From NCBI RefSeq assembly GCF_016767715.1, contig NZ_CP050145.1, forward strand, positions 3,844,001-3,908,000: a stretch of DNA of 64,000 nt. The letters run 5' to 3'. Made by a program: the position numbers and the translations under genes. Under the pieces are notes generated by a model. That model was not told where the DNA came from, ran no database searches, and saw only the letters and a program-made list of their open reading frames with translations. Below, one piece after another: positions 30,425-39,880 of the stretch. Source of the stretch: Mycobacteroides chelonae (lineage in GTDB: Bacteria; Actinomycetota; Actinomycetes; Mycobacteriales; Mycobacteriaceae). The stretch's first letter is position 1, and each line of letters starts with the position of its first letter.

Positions 30425-32049
30425 CGCCCAGCCTTAGGCAGTTCATCGGCGGCGATTTCACACGGCGTCTCCCCGGCATCCGTCCCCGCGGCCTGAGGCT
30501 GAGCCTGCCGGCCGCTGGGCCCCACCGAGGGCACGGGTGAGGGCTGCTGCGCAGGCTCGGGATGCTGGGCCGCGTTCGGCTGCTGTGTGTGGACCGGCGG
30601 TGGGTTTACCGGCGACATCGATCCGGCGGGCTGTGCGGCAGACAGGCCACCGGTAGACGGCGGAACCGCACCCCCCGGCGGCGTCGTGGTCCCGAGCGGC
30701 GCACCCGGGGTGGTCTGACCCGCAGGGGCCGGAGTGGCTTCCACGCCACCTGCTCCTGCCAGCTGAACGCCCGGGCCCTGCATCGGCTTGCCATCTGTGG
30801 CGAACGTCGCGCCCGCATCCGAGCGGGCCTCCTGGATCGCCGCATCCTTGGCCGCCGCCATCTTGGTGTCCGGGTCCTTCTTGTCGGCAGCCTCGTCGGC
30901 CTTCCCCTCGATCTTGTCCTCGGGCTTCTCGTCGCCGGCATCGCCGCCCTGTCCCAACTGGTCGAACGGGATGCTGGAGAGGCCCTCCGTGATGGCGCTG
31001 ACAATGCCACTGGCCGCCTGGCCGATGGATCCGAGCGCACCCGTCATGGCCCCGGTCAACCCGCTGACAATCTGGCTCGGGTCCATCCCCTGCTGCCCTT
31101 GCCCCTGGCCGGCACCCTGCTGCCCACCGCCAGCCATCTGCCCGCCCTGATTACCCATCGCGGAGGCCGGGGTCGCCGTGCCCTGCATCCCGCCGCCCGC
31201 GCCGCCGCCGGCGGACCCGTTGGCGGCGCTGCTCTGGCCACCCCCGGCAGCATCTGACTCCTGCTTGCCGCCCTTGTTTTTGTCCCTGTCCCTGTCCGTG
31301 GAGTTCTGCGGGGACTCGGTGTCCGAGTCGTACTCCGGTCCGAGCTGGCCGGGCGGGTTCTTGAACTCCGCGGGCAGCTCCTGCTTCAGCGCACTGGTGA
31401 ACGTGTCGTACGCCTCGCCACCCTTGCCCCATGCCGCCTTCATGGCGGGAAGCCATTTGCCCTCGATGTTCTGCTGGACGTGCGGACCGATCTTCGTGGC
31501 GTTGGTCTCGTCGGCCACCGACCTGTCGCCGGTACCGGTCTTGTAGGTGGCGACGGCACTGTCAAAGGACGCACGATCGGTCACCAACCCATCGACCATG
31601 GTCGATGCCTGCTTCTTGAGATCGACGATGGTCCAGAGCGTTTCGCGTAACCCGTCCAGACCGGTGGATACCTGCCCGAATTCCTTGGTCACCGCATCGG
31701 CGGTGGAGTTGTGCGTTCGCAGGAACTGATTCGCAGCCTCCGAGCCTTTGCCTTCCCACATGCCCATGAGCTGCTGCAGCTGTCCGTGCTGACGTTCGGC
31801 GGCGGACTTCATGGTGGTCACCGCGCTCTTGAACAGCTCAAGATCCGCACCGAGCTTGTTCAGGTCCATGCCGGCGTCCATGTCGTACCAATCGAACAGC
31901 TGGCGCTCGTTGGCGGTGAGATCCGGGTTGGTGATCGTGACCGGCGACTTACCGTTTCCCCGGATCGCGGTGGTCGTGTAGTTCTGCGAGTTCGCGATCG
32001 CCTGGATGCCCTCGCTGCGCAGCGACTCGATGTCGTACTTACCGGCCAT
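30421..32049 (-). CDS. Large WXG-like, Gly/Pro-rich candidate type VII substrate
   Basis: ATG 32049 is used because the frame upstream belongs to the EspC-like gene. The 542-residue product has an N-terminal helical half (about 55-235) with two WXG-like turns, MWEGKGSEAANQFL (Trp98-Glu-Gly) and AWGKGGEAYDTF (Trp207). From about 240 it turns into low-complexity Ser/Gln/Gly sequence, has a moderately hydrophobic Gly/Ala segment (about 345-385), and ends Pro/Thr-rich. This resembles the layout of secreted ESX-associated proteins such as EspB, though I see no close relative. Coupled to the EspC-like gene before it (11-base overlap). Confidence 0.7.
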   Translation of the reverse strand: MAGKYDIESLRSEGIQAIANSQNYTTTAIRGNGKSPVTITNPDLTANERQLFDWYDMDAGMDLNKLGADLELFKSAVTTMKSAAERQHGQLQQLMGMWEGKGSEAANQFLRTHNSTADAVTKEFGQVSTGLDGLRETLWTIVDLKKQASTMVDGLVTDRASFDSAVATYKTGTGDRSVADETNATKIGPHVQQNIEGKWLPAMKAAWGKGGEAYDTFTSALKQELPAEFKNPPGQLGPEYDSDTESPQNSTDRDRDKNKGGKQESDAAGGGQSSAANGSAGGGAGGGMQGTATPASAMGNQGGQMAGGGQQGAGQGQGQQGMDPSQIVSGLTGAMTGALGSIGQAASGIVSAITEGLSSIPFDQLGQGGDAGDEKPEDKIEGKADEAADKKDPDTKMAAAKDAAIQEARSDAGATFATDGKPMQGPGVQLAGAGGVEATPAPAGQTTPGAPLGTTTPPGGAVPPSTGGLSAAQPAGSMSPVNPPPVHTQQPNAAQHPEPAQQPSPVPSVGPSGRQAQPQAAGTDAGETPCEIAADELPKAGR

Positions 32050-32347
32050 TGGCTGCAGCCACCCTTGCCTTGTTCTTGGCATCCCGATCCGCATAACGCT
32101 GCGCGGTCGCACGGAGTTGTTCGGCGATCGCGGTGTTGGTGCGCTGCCAGTCCTCGAGGTGAGTGACCACCTCGCGCAGCCCATCCCTGACCGCGTCGCC
32201 CTTGGCCGTGTGCCACCGTCCGGCCGATGCCCCACCGAAAGACAACCCACGCAGCTGCTGAATGGCTTTTTGCAGCTCTTCTGCCACGCTGTCGAACTCC
32301 CCAGCGACCCCCCGGACACCAGCGACGTTGATCGAGGTTTCTCCCAT
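32039..32347 (-). CDS. EspC-like small helical protein
   Basis: ATG 32347 gives 102 residues with two long amphipathic helices joined near GRWHTAKGDAVRDGL (Trp45). The second ends with TAQRYADRDAK, which contains YxxxD at 85-89, the general type VII export signal. Length and form match the EspC/DUF2580 family of ESX-secreted proteins. It is the first gene of a three-gene overlapped cluster 5-16 kb from ESX-4. Confidence 0.75.
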   Translation of the reverse strand: MGETSINVAGVRGVAGEFDSVAEELQKAIQQLRGLSFGGASAGRWHTAKGDAVRDGLREVVTHLEDWQRTNTAIAEQLRATAQRYADRDAKNKARVAAANGR

Positions 32348-32438
32348 ATTGACTACGACGGGTGCATGCCACTTCCGGTTCCATCTTTTTTCACCGATCT
32401 GTGGATCATGCGTCTTCCCGTTCAACCGCTTGGTCGGG

Positions 32439-32444
32439 TAGGGT
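32439..32444 (+). promoter_or_regulatory. -10 hexamer TAGGGT for the leaderless LLM gene
   Basis: TAGGGT is followed by six bases and then the ATG at 32451. Confidence 0.55.
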
Positions 32445-32450
32445 CGCCGC

Positions 32451-33488
32451 ATGCGCATTGGAACCACGCTGAGCTATGCCGGCGGATTCACCGAAGTCGT
32501 TGACGAGCTCGCTGAGCTGGAAAAAGTCGGGTTGGACATCGCGTTCGTCGCCGAGGCCTACTCGTATGACGCCGCGAGCCAGCTCGGGTTTCTCGCTGCC
32601 AAGACATCCACCGTAAAGCTCGCGTCGGGGATCTTCCAGCTGTACACCCGAACCCCCACCTTGCTGGCCATGACGGCGGCCGGTCTGGATTATGTCTCCA
32701 ACGGCCGGTTCGTCCTGGGCATCGGCGCCTCGGGCCCGCAGGTCATCGAGGGATTCCACGGCGTGAAGTACGACGCTCCCCTGGGCCGCACTCGTGAAAC
32801 CGTCGAGATCTGCCGCAAGGTGTGGCGTCGGGAACGCCTGGAATTCGAAGGCAAGTACTTCACCGTGCCACTGCCTCCCGAACAGGGCACCGGCTTGGGC
32901 AAGGCGCTGAAGCTGATCAATCACCCAGTGCGCGACCGCATTCCGGTACTCATCGCCGCTCTTGGCCCCAAGAACGTGGCACTGACCGCCGAGATCGCCG
33001 AGGGCTGGCAGCCCATCTTCTTCCTTCCCGAGAAGGCCAATGACGTGTGGGGGGCCGCCCTGGCCGAAGGCAAGGGCAAGCGCGACCCGTCACTCGGCGA
33101 GCTCGAGGTCTACGCCGGGCCCGCACTCGCGATCGGTGACGACGTCGAAGCGCTGTACGGATTCGTCAAGCCGAGCCTGGCGCTCTACATCGGCGGCATG
33201 GGCGCCAAGGGCAAGAACTTCTACCACAACCTCGCGACCGCATACGGTTTCGGCAAGGAAGCCGACACCATCCAGGAGCTTTACCTGGCGGGCAAGAAGG
33301 CCGAGGCGACCGACGCGGTGCCTGACGAGCTGGTCAGGAACATCTCGCTCATCGGGCCCAAGAGCTTTGTCGCCGAACGGGTTGCGGCCTTCAAGGAGGC
33401 AGGTGTGACGACTCTCAATGTCGCTCCGCTCGCCGCCGATGCGGCAGGCCGGATCAAGCATGTCGAGGCTCTGCGCGAGCTGCTGTGA
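32451..33488 (+). CDS. F420-dependent LLM-class oxidoreductase
   Basis: The 345-residue luciferase-like TIM barrel begins MRIGTTLSYAGGFTEVVDELAELEKVGLD and has the GRFVLGIGASGPQVIEGFHG segment that holds the F420 phosphate in this class. The set of about 80 such enzymes in mycobacteria acts in redox of lipids and xenobiotics; the substrate here is not known. It resembles Rv3520c more than the glucose-6-phosphate dehydrogenase type. It diverges from the EspC-like cluster and ends in a strong hairpin. Confidence 0.88.
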   Translation: MRIGTTLSYAGGFTEVVDELAELEKVGLDIAFVAEAYSYDAASQLGFLAAKTSTVKLASGIFQLYTRTPTLLAMTAAGLDYVSNGRFVLGIGASGPQVIEGFHGVKYDAPLGRTRETVEICRKVWRRERLEFEGKYFTVPLPPEQGTGLGKALKLINHPVRDRIPVLIAALGPKNVALTAEIAEGWQPIFFLPEKANDVWGAALAEGKGKRDPSLGELEVYAGPALAIGDDVEALYGFVKPSLALYIGGMGAKGKNFYHNLATAYGFGKEADTIQELYLAGKKAEATDAVPDELVRNISLIGPKSFVAERVAAFKEAGVTTLNVAPLAADAAGRIKHVEALRELL

Positions 33489-33490
33489 TT

Positions 33491-33524
33491 CGTACGCCGT
33501 TCGCGTAGCGTTCGGCGTACGTTT
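33491..33524 (+). terminator. Terminator after the LLM oxidoreductase gene
   Basis: CGTACGCCG (33491-33499) pairs with CGGCGTACG (33513-33521) over a 13-base loop and is followed by TTT. It begins 3 bases after the stop codon. Confidence 0.7.
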
Positions 33525-33548
33525 GCCTGCCACCCCGAAGGTGGTGGG

Positions 33549-35063
33549 ATGACAGCCATTCCGCGCCGCACGGTCCTGCGTGCCGCCCTGCTTGGGCTCG
33601 CTGTTGCTCCGGCCGCGGCATGCGGGCCGGCGTTGGTGACTACTCGTCCGAGACTGACGCATGGAGTCGCAAGCGGATTCCCCCGCTCCGACGGGGCGTT
33701 GGTCTGGGCCCGCTCGGATCGCCCGGCCACCATGCTCGTCGAAACAGCTGCCACCGAAAGCTTCTCGGACGTGCGACGTTTCACCGGGCCGATCCTCACA
33801 CCCGAGACCGACGGGACGGGCCGACTGCGTCTCACCGGCCTGCCCGCGGACTCCGAGGTGCACTACCGGGTCACACTGGACTCCGATGGAGCCCTGAGTG
33901 AGCCTGTTACCGGCGTCTTCCGGACAGCACCGACCGACGCACGAAACGTGCGACTGATCTGGTCCGGCGATGTGGCGGGACAAGGATTCGGCATCAATCC
34001 AGACGTCGGTGGGATGAGGATCTTCCGCACCATGGCGGACCGGAATCCGCAGTTCTTCCTGCACAGCGGGGACACGGTGTACGCGGATGTTCCGATCCAG
34101 GAAACATTGACCCTGTCCGATGGACGGATATGGCGCAACGAGGTATCCGAGGCGAAAAGCGATGTGGCACAGACACTCGACCAGTATCGCGGCCAACACG
34201 CGTACAACCTCACCGATGCAAACTACCGCTACTTCAACGCGCACGTTCCGCAACTAGTGCAGTGGGATGACCACGAAGTGCTCAACAACTGGTATCCGGG
34301 CGAGATTCTGGAGAACGACAAGTACACCGAAAAGCGAGTCGATGTGCTCGCACAACGCGGGCACCGGGCATTCCATGAATGGCAACCAACCGAACGCCGC
34401 GAAGCCGTTGACGGCCTTGTTTACCAACGAGTCTCATACGGTCCGCTATTGGACGTGTTCATCCTCGACATGCGCAGCTACAAGGATCCCAACTCCACCA
34501 ACCGGCAGCAGCATGGCGCCATCTTCGGCGCCCGCCAAACCGAATGGCTGATCAACGCCATGGCCTCATCCAAGGCAGTATGGAAAATCGTCGCCAATGA
34601 CCTGCCGCTGGCGCTGGTGGTACCCGACGGCAAGACGAACTTCGAGGCCGTCGCCAATGGCGATAACGGCCCCCCTCTGGGGCGAGAAACCGAACTGGCA
34701 CACATCCTCTCGCAACTGAAAGCGCGACAGGTCCGCAATGTGGTGTGGCTGACCGCCGATGTGCACTACACCGCGGCGCATGAATACTCGCCTGCGCGTG
34801 CCGCCTTCACAGACTTCGACCCGTTCTGGGAGTTTGTGTCGGGTCCACTGCATGCCGGCGCCGGCCAGGAGAAGCCACTCGACGGAACCTTCGGGCCGCG
34901 AGCGGATTACGTCCACGCGGCACCGCCGGATCAGCAGTCACCGCTGGACGGTTACCAGCATTTTGGGCAGGTCGATATCGACGGCACAAGCGGCGATCTC
35001 ACCGTCACCCTGTGCGACGCCGCGGGTTCCGCGCTGTACACCCGCAGCCTGGCGCGTGCCTAG
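33549..35063 (+). CDS. PhoD-family phosphodiesterase/alkaline phosphatase, Tat lipoprotein
   Basis: The 504-residue protein starts with a Tat signal (RR at 6-7 in [13 protein letters not shown]) and a lipobox AAAC with Cys25, so it is exported folded and lipid-anchored. Metal ligands lie in [27 protein letters not shown] and [13 protein letters not shown]. PhoD enzymes take phosphate from phosphodiesters with iron and calcium. ATG 33549 has GGTGG upstream. The stop overlaps the end of glmM by 4 bases (convergent). Confidence 0.92.
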   Translation: MTAIPRRTVLRAALLGLAVAPAAACGPALVTTRPRLTHGVASGFPRSDGALVWARSDRPATMLVETAATESFSDVRRFTGPILTPETDGTGRLRLTGLPADSEVHYRVTLDSDGALSEPVTGVFRTAPTDARNVRLIWSGDVAGQGFGINPDVGGMRIFRTMADRNPQFFLHSGDTVYADVPIQETLTLSDGRIWRNEVSEAKSDVAQTLDQYRGQHAYNLTDANYRYFNAHVPQLVQWDDHEVLNNWYPGEILENDKYTEKRVDVLAQRGHRAFHEWQPTERREAVDGLVYQRVSYGPLLDVFILDMRSYKDPNSTNRQQHGAIFGARQTEWLINAMASSKAVWKIVANDLPLALVVPDGKTNFEAVANGDNGPPLGRETELAHILSQLKARQVRNVVWLTADVHYTAAHEYSPARAAFTDFDPFWEFVSGPLHAGAGQEKPLDGTFGPRADYVHAAPPDQQSPLDGYQHFGQVDIDGTSGDLTVTLCDAAGSALYTRSLARA

Positions 35064-36379
35064 ACCGCGCCGACCACCTCGGCCACCCGCTCGGCGAGGC
35101 GCTGTGCGGTCGACTGCTCGCCGGCCTCCACCATGACACGAACGAGTTGCTCGGTTCCGGAAGGACGCAACAGGATTCGGCCATTGCCCGCAAGCTCAGA
35201 CTCCACAGCGGCGACGGCCGCAAGCACCTCGGGTGCCTTCGCCACCGTGTGCTTATCCGAGACCGGCACGTTGATCAGCGTCTGCGGCAGGCTACGCATC
35301 GCGGACGCAAGATCAGCCAATGACTTACCTGTTTGAGCCATCCGGGACATGAGACGCAGGCCGGTGACGATCCCGTCTCCGGTAGTGGCCAGCGAGGGCA
35401 ACACGATATGACCGGATTGCTCGCCCCCCAAGGCGAATTGGCCCGCGCGTAACTCCTCCAGCACATAGCGGTCACCGACACCGGTCACCTTGACGTCGAT
35501 GCCCGCCGAACGCATGGCGATATGCAATCCCTGATTGCTCATCACCGTGGTGACCAGCGTGTTATCGGTGAGCTCACCGGCTTCCGCCATCGCTGCGGCG
35601 AGCACGACCATGATGGCGTCGCCATCGATGACGTTCCCATCCGCGTCTACCGCAAGACATCTGTCAGCGTCGCCGTCATGCGCAAGCCCGAGGTGAGCAT
35701 CGTGGGCCTTCACGGCCGCCTGCAGTGGACCGAGATGCGTTGACCCACAACCGTCGTTGATATTGAGCCCGTCGGGGTCGGCATTGATGTCTATCACGTG
35801 AGCACCCGCGGCGCGGTAGGCCAAGGGCGCCGCGTCGGAGGCCGCGCCGTGCGCACAATCGACCACCACGGTGACTCCGCTCAGCGGATGGGTGGCGGCA
35901 TTGTGAACATGATGCAGATACCGGTCGAGGGCGTCGACGGCGTCGCGCACACGCCCGATGCCCGCCCCGGTCGGACGTGCCGCAGGAGTGTCCAGCTGCG
36001 CCTCGATGGCATCCTCGGCGGAGTCATCAAGCTTGTGACCGCCGGCGCCGAAGATCTTGATGCCGTTGTCCGGCATGGGGTTATGCGAGGCCGAGATCAT
36101 GACGCCGAAGGCCGCTCCGTAGGCACCCGTCAGGTATGCCACCGCCGGGGTGGGCAGCACACCGACTCGCAGCACGTCGACGCCTTCTGCCGCGATACCC
36201 GCGACAACCGCGGCCTCCAACATCTCACCACTGGCGCGCGGATCTCGACCCACGACCGCGATGGCGCGACCACTGGCCAACGACCGCGCAGCGGCCGAGC
36301 CCAGCGCGACCGCGAGCTCGGCTGTCAGCTCGGCATTCGCGACACCACGCACACCGTCAGTGCCGAATAGTGAGCCCAT
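35060..36379 (-). CDS. glmM: Phosphoglucosamine mutase
   Basis: The 439-residue enzyme ([19 protein letters not shown] start, phosphoserine loop [13 protein letters not shown], metal loop [11 protein letters not shown], and the C-terminal [14 protein letters not shown]) converts glucosamine-6-phosphate to glucosamine-1-phosphate on the way to UDP-GlcNAc. It follows rpsI with a hairpin between them, as in Rv3441c. Note that glmS lies about 6 kb away in the same region. Confidence 0.97.
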   Translation of the reverse strand: MGSLFGTDGVRGVANAELTAELAVALGSAAARSLASGRAIAVVGRDPRASGEMLEAAVVAGIAAEGVDVLRVGVLPTPAVAYLTGAYGAAFGVMISASHNPMPDNGIKIFGAGGHKLDDSAEDAIEAQLDTPAARPTGAGIGRVRDAVDALDRYLHHVHNAATHPLSGVTVVVDCAHGAASDAAPLAYRAAGAHVIDINADPDGLNINDGCGSTHLGPLQAAVKAHDAHLGLAHDGDADRCLAVDADGNVIDGDAIMVVLAAAMAEAGELTDNTLVTTVMSNQGLHIAMRSAGIDVKVTGVGDRYVLEELRAGQFALGGEQSGHIVLPSLATTGDGIVTGLRLMSRMAQTGKSLADLASAMRSLPQTLINVPVSDKHTVAKAPEVLAAVAAVESELAGNGRILLRPSGTEQLVRVMVEAGEQSTAQRLAERVAEVVGAV

Positions 36380-36424
36380 GCAGTAAACCTTCCATAACCA
36401 GTCATATCAAACTGGCCCAATAAC

Positions 36425-36466
36425 GCGATTGCGCCGACACACAGGTCGTGTGCCGGCGCAATACGC
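36425..36466 (-). terminator. Hairpin after rpsI
   Basis: ATTGCGCCG (36428-36436) pairs with CGGCGCAAT (36454-36462), and the stem continues after one mismatch with CACAC/GTGTG around a 5-base loop. There is no U-tract, so termination strength is uncertain. Confidence 0.65.
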
Positions 36467-36482
36467 GGACGAACAGAGTCGA

Positions 36483-37016
36483 TCAGCGCTTCGAGTACTG
36501 AGGCGCCTTACGGGCCTTCTTGAGACCGTACTTCTTACGCTCGATCGCACGCGGGTCACGAGTGAGGAAGCCGGCCTTCTTCAGCACCGGACGGTCCTCG
36601 GGCTCCACGATGATGAGCGCACGGGCGATAGCCAGACGCAGCGCGCCTGCCTGACCCGAAGGGCCGCCACCGGACAGGTGAGCGTAGATGTCCACGCTGT
36701 CCACACGGTTGACGGAAACTAGCGGCGCCTTGATGAGCTGCTGGTGCACCTTGTTCGGGAAGTACTCCTCCAGAGTGCGGCCATCCAGGTGGAACTTGCC
36801 GGTGCCGGGGACGAGGCGCACGCGGACGACGGCCTCCTTGCGGCGGCCAACGGTCTGGATGGGCTTGTCGATGACGACGGGCCCACGAGGAGCGGCCTTG
36901 ACGGCAGTCTCTTCGGCGGAATCCTCAACAACGACCTCGACGACCGCTTGGTCGCCGCCGTCCACTGAGATGTCCGCGTTCTCTTCGGGGGTCTGCTCTT
37001 CGGCGATATCGGTCAC
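36483..37016 (-). CDS. rpsI: 30S ribosomal protein S9
   Basis: The 177-residue S9 has an acidic N-terminal extension of about 45 residues ([16 protein letters not shown]...) before the conserved core ([19 protein letters not shown], the [22 protein letters not shown] region) and the basic C-terminal tail ending YSKR that reaches the P-site tRNA. It overlaps the rplM stop by 4 bases. Confidence 0.97.
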   Translation of the reverse strand: MTDIAEEQTPEENADISVDGGDQAVVEVVVEDSAEETAVKAAPRGPVVIDKPIQTVGRRKEAVVRVRLVPGTGKFHLDGRTLEEYFPNKVHQQLIKAPLVSVNRVDSVDIYAHLSGGGPSGQAGALRLAIARALIIVEPEDRPVLKKAGFLTRDPRAIERKKYGLKKARKAPQYSKR

Positions 37017-37456
37017 TGAGCCACCTGCTTAATCTCGAACGGGATCGGCTGCTGCGCGGCGTGCGGGTGCTCGGGACCTGCGTACACCTTCAGCTTGCGC
37101 TCGATCTGGCGGCCAAGCTTGTTCTTGGGCAGCATGCCGATGATTGCCTTCTCCACCGTGCGAGTGGGGAACTTCTCCAGCTGCTCGCCGATGCTGCGCT
37201 TACGCAGACCGCCCGGGAAGCCCGAGTGACGGTAGGCGAACTTGTCGGTGAGCTTCTTGCCGCTGAGGGCAATCTTCTCTGCGTTGATGATGACGACGAA
37301 ATCGCCACCATCAGCATGCGGGGCGTAGGTCGGCTTGTGCTTGCCGCGCAGCAGGGTGGCTGCTTGAACGGCAAGACGGCCGAGCACTACATCCGTGGCG
37401 TCGATGACATACCAGCTTGTGGTGATGTCACCCGCCTTCGGCGTGTAGGTAGGCAC
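37013..37456 (-). CDS. rplM: 50S ribosomal protein L13
   Basis: GTG 37456 with AAGGAAAG upstream gives 147 residues ([19 protein letters not shown]...), the normal length; the frame to 37588 has no homology. [20 protein letters not shown] and [11 protein letters not shown] are the family motifs. First gene of the rplM-rpsI operon, as in Rv3443c-Rv3442c. Confidence 0.97.
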   Translation of the reverse strand: MPTYTPKAGDITTSWYVIDATDVVLGRLAVQAATLLRGKHKPTYAPHADGGDFVVIINAEKIALSGKKLTDKFAYRHSGFPGGLRKRSIGEQLEKFPTRTVEKAIIGMLPKNKLGRQIERKLKVYAGPEHPHAAQQPIPFEIKQVAQ

Positions 37457-37672
37457 AGTCTTTCCTTGTCTACTCGGGTGGATCCCCGGACGGCTGTTGC
37501 CGTTCGGAGCGCTGGTCATGGCGGACGGTGGAGGTTGATCTCGGCGACCAGTGGTGACCCGAGCCTCGTGTGCGATGACATACCGCACGCCAACGGAGGA
37601 GCTTACCGGGCGACGTCACCGCAGGTCAAAACGCGGTCGAGCCCGCCCTGTGAGCACCCCGGACACTTCCAC

Positions 37673-37720
37673 AAAAAAACTGTGGGGCCTTGGTGGCTCT
37701 CCCCCACCAAGGCCCCACAG
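37673..37720 (-). terminator. Intrinsic terminator of the esxU-esxT operon
   Basis: A 17-bp perfect stem (37680-37696 with 37704-37720) closes a 7-base loop. Read on the minus strand it is followed by seven T. It lies 25 bases past the esxT stop and separates ESX-4 from the ribosomal genes. Confidence 0.93.
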
Positions 37721-37744
37721 GGTCTTGAACAAACCGTCGGCGAT

Positions 37745-38032
37745 TTAGCCGTGCCAGGCGCCCGCAGCGCTCTGGTCGGTGTGCTGCGCATCCTGGTTAC
37801 CCTGGTCAACCTTGGAGTTGAGCTGGGTCAGGATCTGGTTGAGGTCCTCAGCGGACTGGTGCCAAGCCTTCTGGTACTCCTGGTACGCGGTCGCTTCCTG
37901 ACCCTCAGCTTGCTGGATCAAGGGATTGACGTCGTGCTGCAGTTCCTCGAGGCCGGCCTGAATCTTGCCGATAATGCCCTTGACATCTGCAACCAATGCG
38001 TCGATCTCGCCGTGATTATAGGTAATCTGCAT
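37745..38032 (-). CDS. esxT: EsxT-like ESX-4 substrate without WXG motif
   Basis: The 95-residue helical protein matches the position of Rv3444c and its C-terminal half (YQEYQKAWHQSAEDLNQIL, GAWHG end). The Trp-x-Gly turn is not present: where the turn is expected it reads QQAEGQEATAY. It should form the heterodimer with EsxU, which does carry the motif. The gene lies 47 bases below esxU in one operon and ends in a strong terminator. Confidence 0.92.
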   Translation of the reverse strand: MQITYNHGEIDALVADVKGIIGKIQAGLEELQHDVNPLIQQAEGQEATAYQEYQKAWHQSAEDLNQILTQLNSKVDQGNQDAQHTDQSAAGAWHG

Positions 38033-38079
38033 GTTCGTTCCCCTTTGCTATGTGATGTCTCTGATGACTATTGCTAGAC

Positions 38080-38358
38080 CTAGAAGGTCTGACCCTCATC
38101 CATCTCCTGGATGCGACGCTTGTTCGACTCCATGGTGTCGGAGATCTGCAGGAGCACCTTCTGGATGTCGCCCATCTCCTGGTCGAAGCGAGCCATCGCC
38201 TCGTCGAAGGCATGCCGCGCCTGACCCTGCCACGTGCTGGTGCCCACCGCTACGCGGTCCCGCAGCTGGTTCTGGATCGCGGTGAACTCCTGGTGCTTGC
38301 CTTCGATCTTCTTCGACGTAGCGTCGAGCAACGCCAGGTCATTCTGAAAAACAGCCAC
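38080..38358 (-). CDS. esxU: EsxU-like WXG100 ESX-4 substrate
   Basis: At 92 residues it is a classic WXG100 protein: helix, turn at TSTWQGQARHAF (Trp43-Gln-Gly45), helix. It corresponds to Rv3445c. It should be exported with EsxT through the ESX-4 channel. Transcription probably begins in the AT-rich region just upstream. Confidence 0.94.
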   Translation of the reverse strand: MAVFQNDLALLDATSKKIEGKHQEFTAIQNQLRDRVAVGTSTWQGQARHAFDEAMARFDQEMGDIQKVLLQISDTMESNKRRIQEMDEGQTF

Positions 38359-38439
38359 TTTATGTCCTCCCTTGTCCCCAGGCCCGGCCAGTCACGGGTG
38401 TGACTTCCGGTTTCTGGCCGGTTTTGTCCTTACAACTAC

Positions 38440-38600
38440 ATACGATGGCCTGACCGTCAGATCGGTTCCATCTTTTTCAAAATTTTTTTCAGCAATCTTT
38501 CTAGTTACCCGATTTTACCGCATGCGCAGTTCTGATTGCCAGATCACAAGCCTGTTCGACATCATTATAGCTATCTTTCTTGGACTGGCAGCCAACTCCT
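38440..38600. other. AT-rich island at the head of the esxU-esxT operon
   Basis: This stretch has long A/T runs (TTTTTCAAAATTTTTTTCAG at 38472-38491) in an otherwise GC-rich sequence and covers the esxU upstream region and the 3' end of the next gene. It could bind Lsr2 or EspR; no single clear promoter is readable. Confidence 0.6.
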
Positions 38601-39880
38601 ATTCTCAGGTCATCATCCAGAAGCACCGTCCATGCGATGTCATGGCCCTCGCGCACCTCGGTGTAGGTAACAGCTGGCCGGTCCGCCTTGTGGTCGTCGG
38701 CCTTGAAATCGGTGAATACCCCCGGCGGCTCCTTCGTCATGGCAGCTCGCAGCGTCTCGGCTGTTGAGGCCAAGGTTTCTGTCGACTTCACCCGCACCTG
38801 GGTCACATGCACGACCGTCTCGGGGTCCGCGGGTGAGATCACCTCGACCCTCGCTGAGCCGGCACCGCCCGCAGGGATACGCCGTACCGCCCACTCGGCG
38901 GGCACCATGAACTGCACATGCCCCTCTACCAGCAGCGATGTCGCCACCACGGGAGCCGTCGGCGACGCTCGCCGCTCCCGCGCGGAGGCCACGGTCACGA
39001 CAACACCGGTGACGACCACTGCGGCGGCCAGACCAATCGCGGCAAGCGGCCACCACGCGGGAAGCCGCGGCGCGGATCTCGCGGGCGATGCGGGTGTCCA
39101 TTCGGGCCTTCTGGCCACAACGGGCTCTTCGGCCGGCTCATCGACGAACGCCGGCCCCCGCGGAGCTTGACCGACATCGCGAAATACCGAATCCTCGGCG
39201 ACCTGCGATACCCCAGGAGTCAAGCCGATCCGATCGACCGCGTCGACGATCGCCTCACCCATCTCACTATCGGCCGAGTCGACGAGGATCGCGGCGACTC
39301 CCGTCGGCTCGCTGCGGACCACATCCTCGACGGCACGTGCCACGGCGCGCGCAACGTCTGCGGCGTTCTTGGCCTCCCAGGACCGTTCTTCGAGATGACG
39401 AACCGTCGCCTCCGGCTCACCGGCGGAGCCGTGCGCCACAACGATGACGGCGACCTCACCAGGCGACACCTCGACCACCACCAGGGAGCGCCCCGACAAA
39501 TCGGTGCGCACACCGCGCTCGGCCAGTGCGATGGCGCGCGAACGCACGGTCAGTCTCGCGGCCATCATCCGCGCGGCATTCGACAGCGTGGTGCGTCGTC
39601 CAGGACTCCACGCCGTGGGATGGATCAGCTGCATGGAATCGAGGCGGACCGGGGCATTCTGGTCAGTGAGCAACGACTCGAACAGGGCTGCCCAGAGCGC
39701 GCGGGACGGAACCACGCGCCCCGGTAACAGGGCCATCTCGTCATCGAGTGCGGCGACCGCCGACCGAACATCGGAATGTCCGGCCTCACGGATGCCGGCG
39801 TCGGTTCGCGCTCGGACTGCGGTCTCGGTCACTTCGATCGCCACCCGCGTCCCTATCTGCGGGTCGCGATCCAGAATCAC
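38501..39880 (-). CDS. ESX-4 secretion-associated membrane protein (Rv3446c type)
   Basis: The GTG at 39880 overlaps the eccC4 stop and gives 459 residues. The N-terminal half looks cytosolic (ASKHA-like strands such as SLVVVEVSPGEVAVIVVAHGS), one membrane span lies at about 280-302 (WWPLAAIGLAAAVVVTGVVVTV), and the exported C-terminal domain is that of the type VII secretion-associated family (two Cys near the end: GVGCQSKK and EQACDLA). It is part of the ESX-4 operon with eccC4, and its 3' end is AT-rich. Confidence 0.85.
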   Translation of the reverse strand: MILDRDPQIGTRVAIEVTETAVRARTDAGIREAGHSDVRSAVAALDDEMALLPGRVVPSRALWAALFESLLTDQNAPVRLDSMQLIHPTAWSPGRRTTLSNAARMMAARLTVRSRAIALAERGVRTDLSGRSLVVVEVSPGEVAVIVVAHGSAGEPEATVRHLEERSWEAKNAADVARAVARAVEDVVRSEPTGVAAILVDSADSEMGEAIVDAVDRIGLTPGVSQVAEDSVFRDVGQAPRGPAFVDEPAEEPVVARRPEWTPASPARSAPRLPAWWPLAAIGLAAAVVVTGVVVTVASARERRASPTAPVVATSLLVEGHVQFMVPAEWAVRRIPAGGAGSARVEVISPADPETVVHVTQVRVKSTETLASTAETLRAAMTKEPPGVFTDFKADDHKADRPAVTYTEVREGHDIAWTVLLDDDLRIGVGCQSKKDSYNDVEQACDLAIRTAHAVKSGN

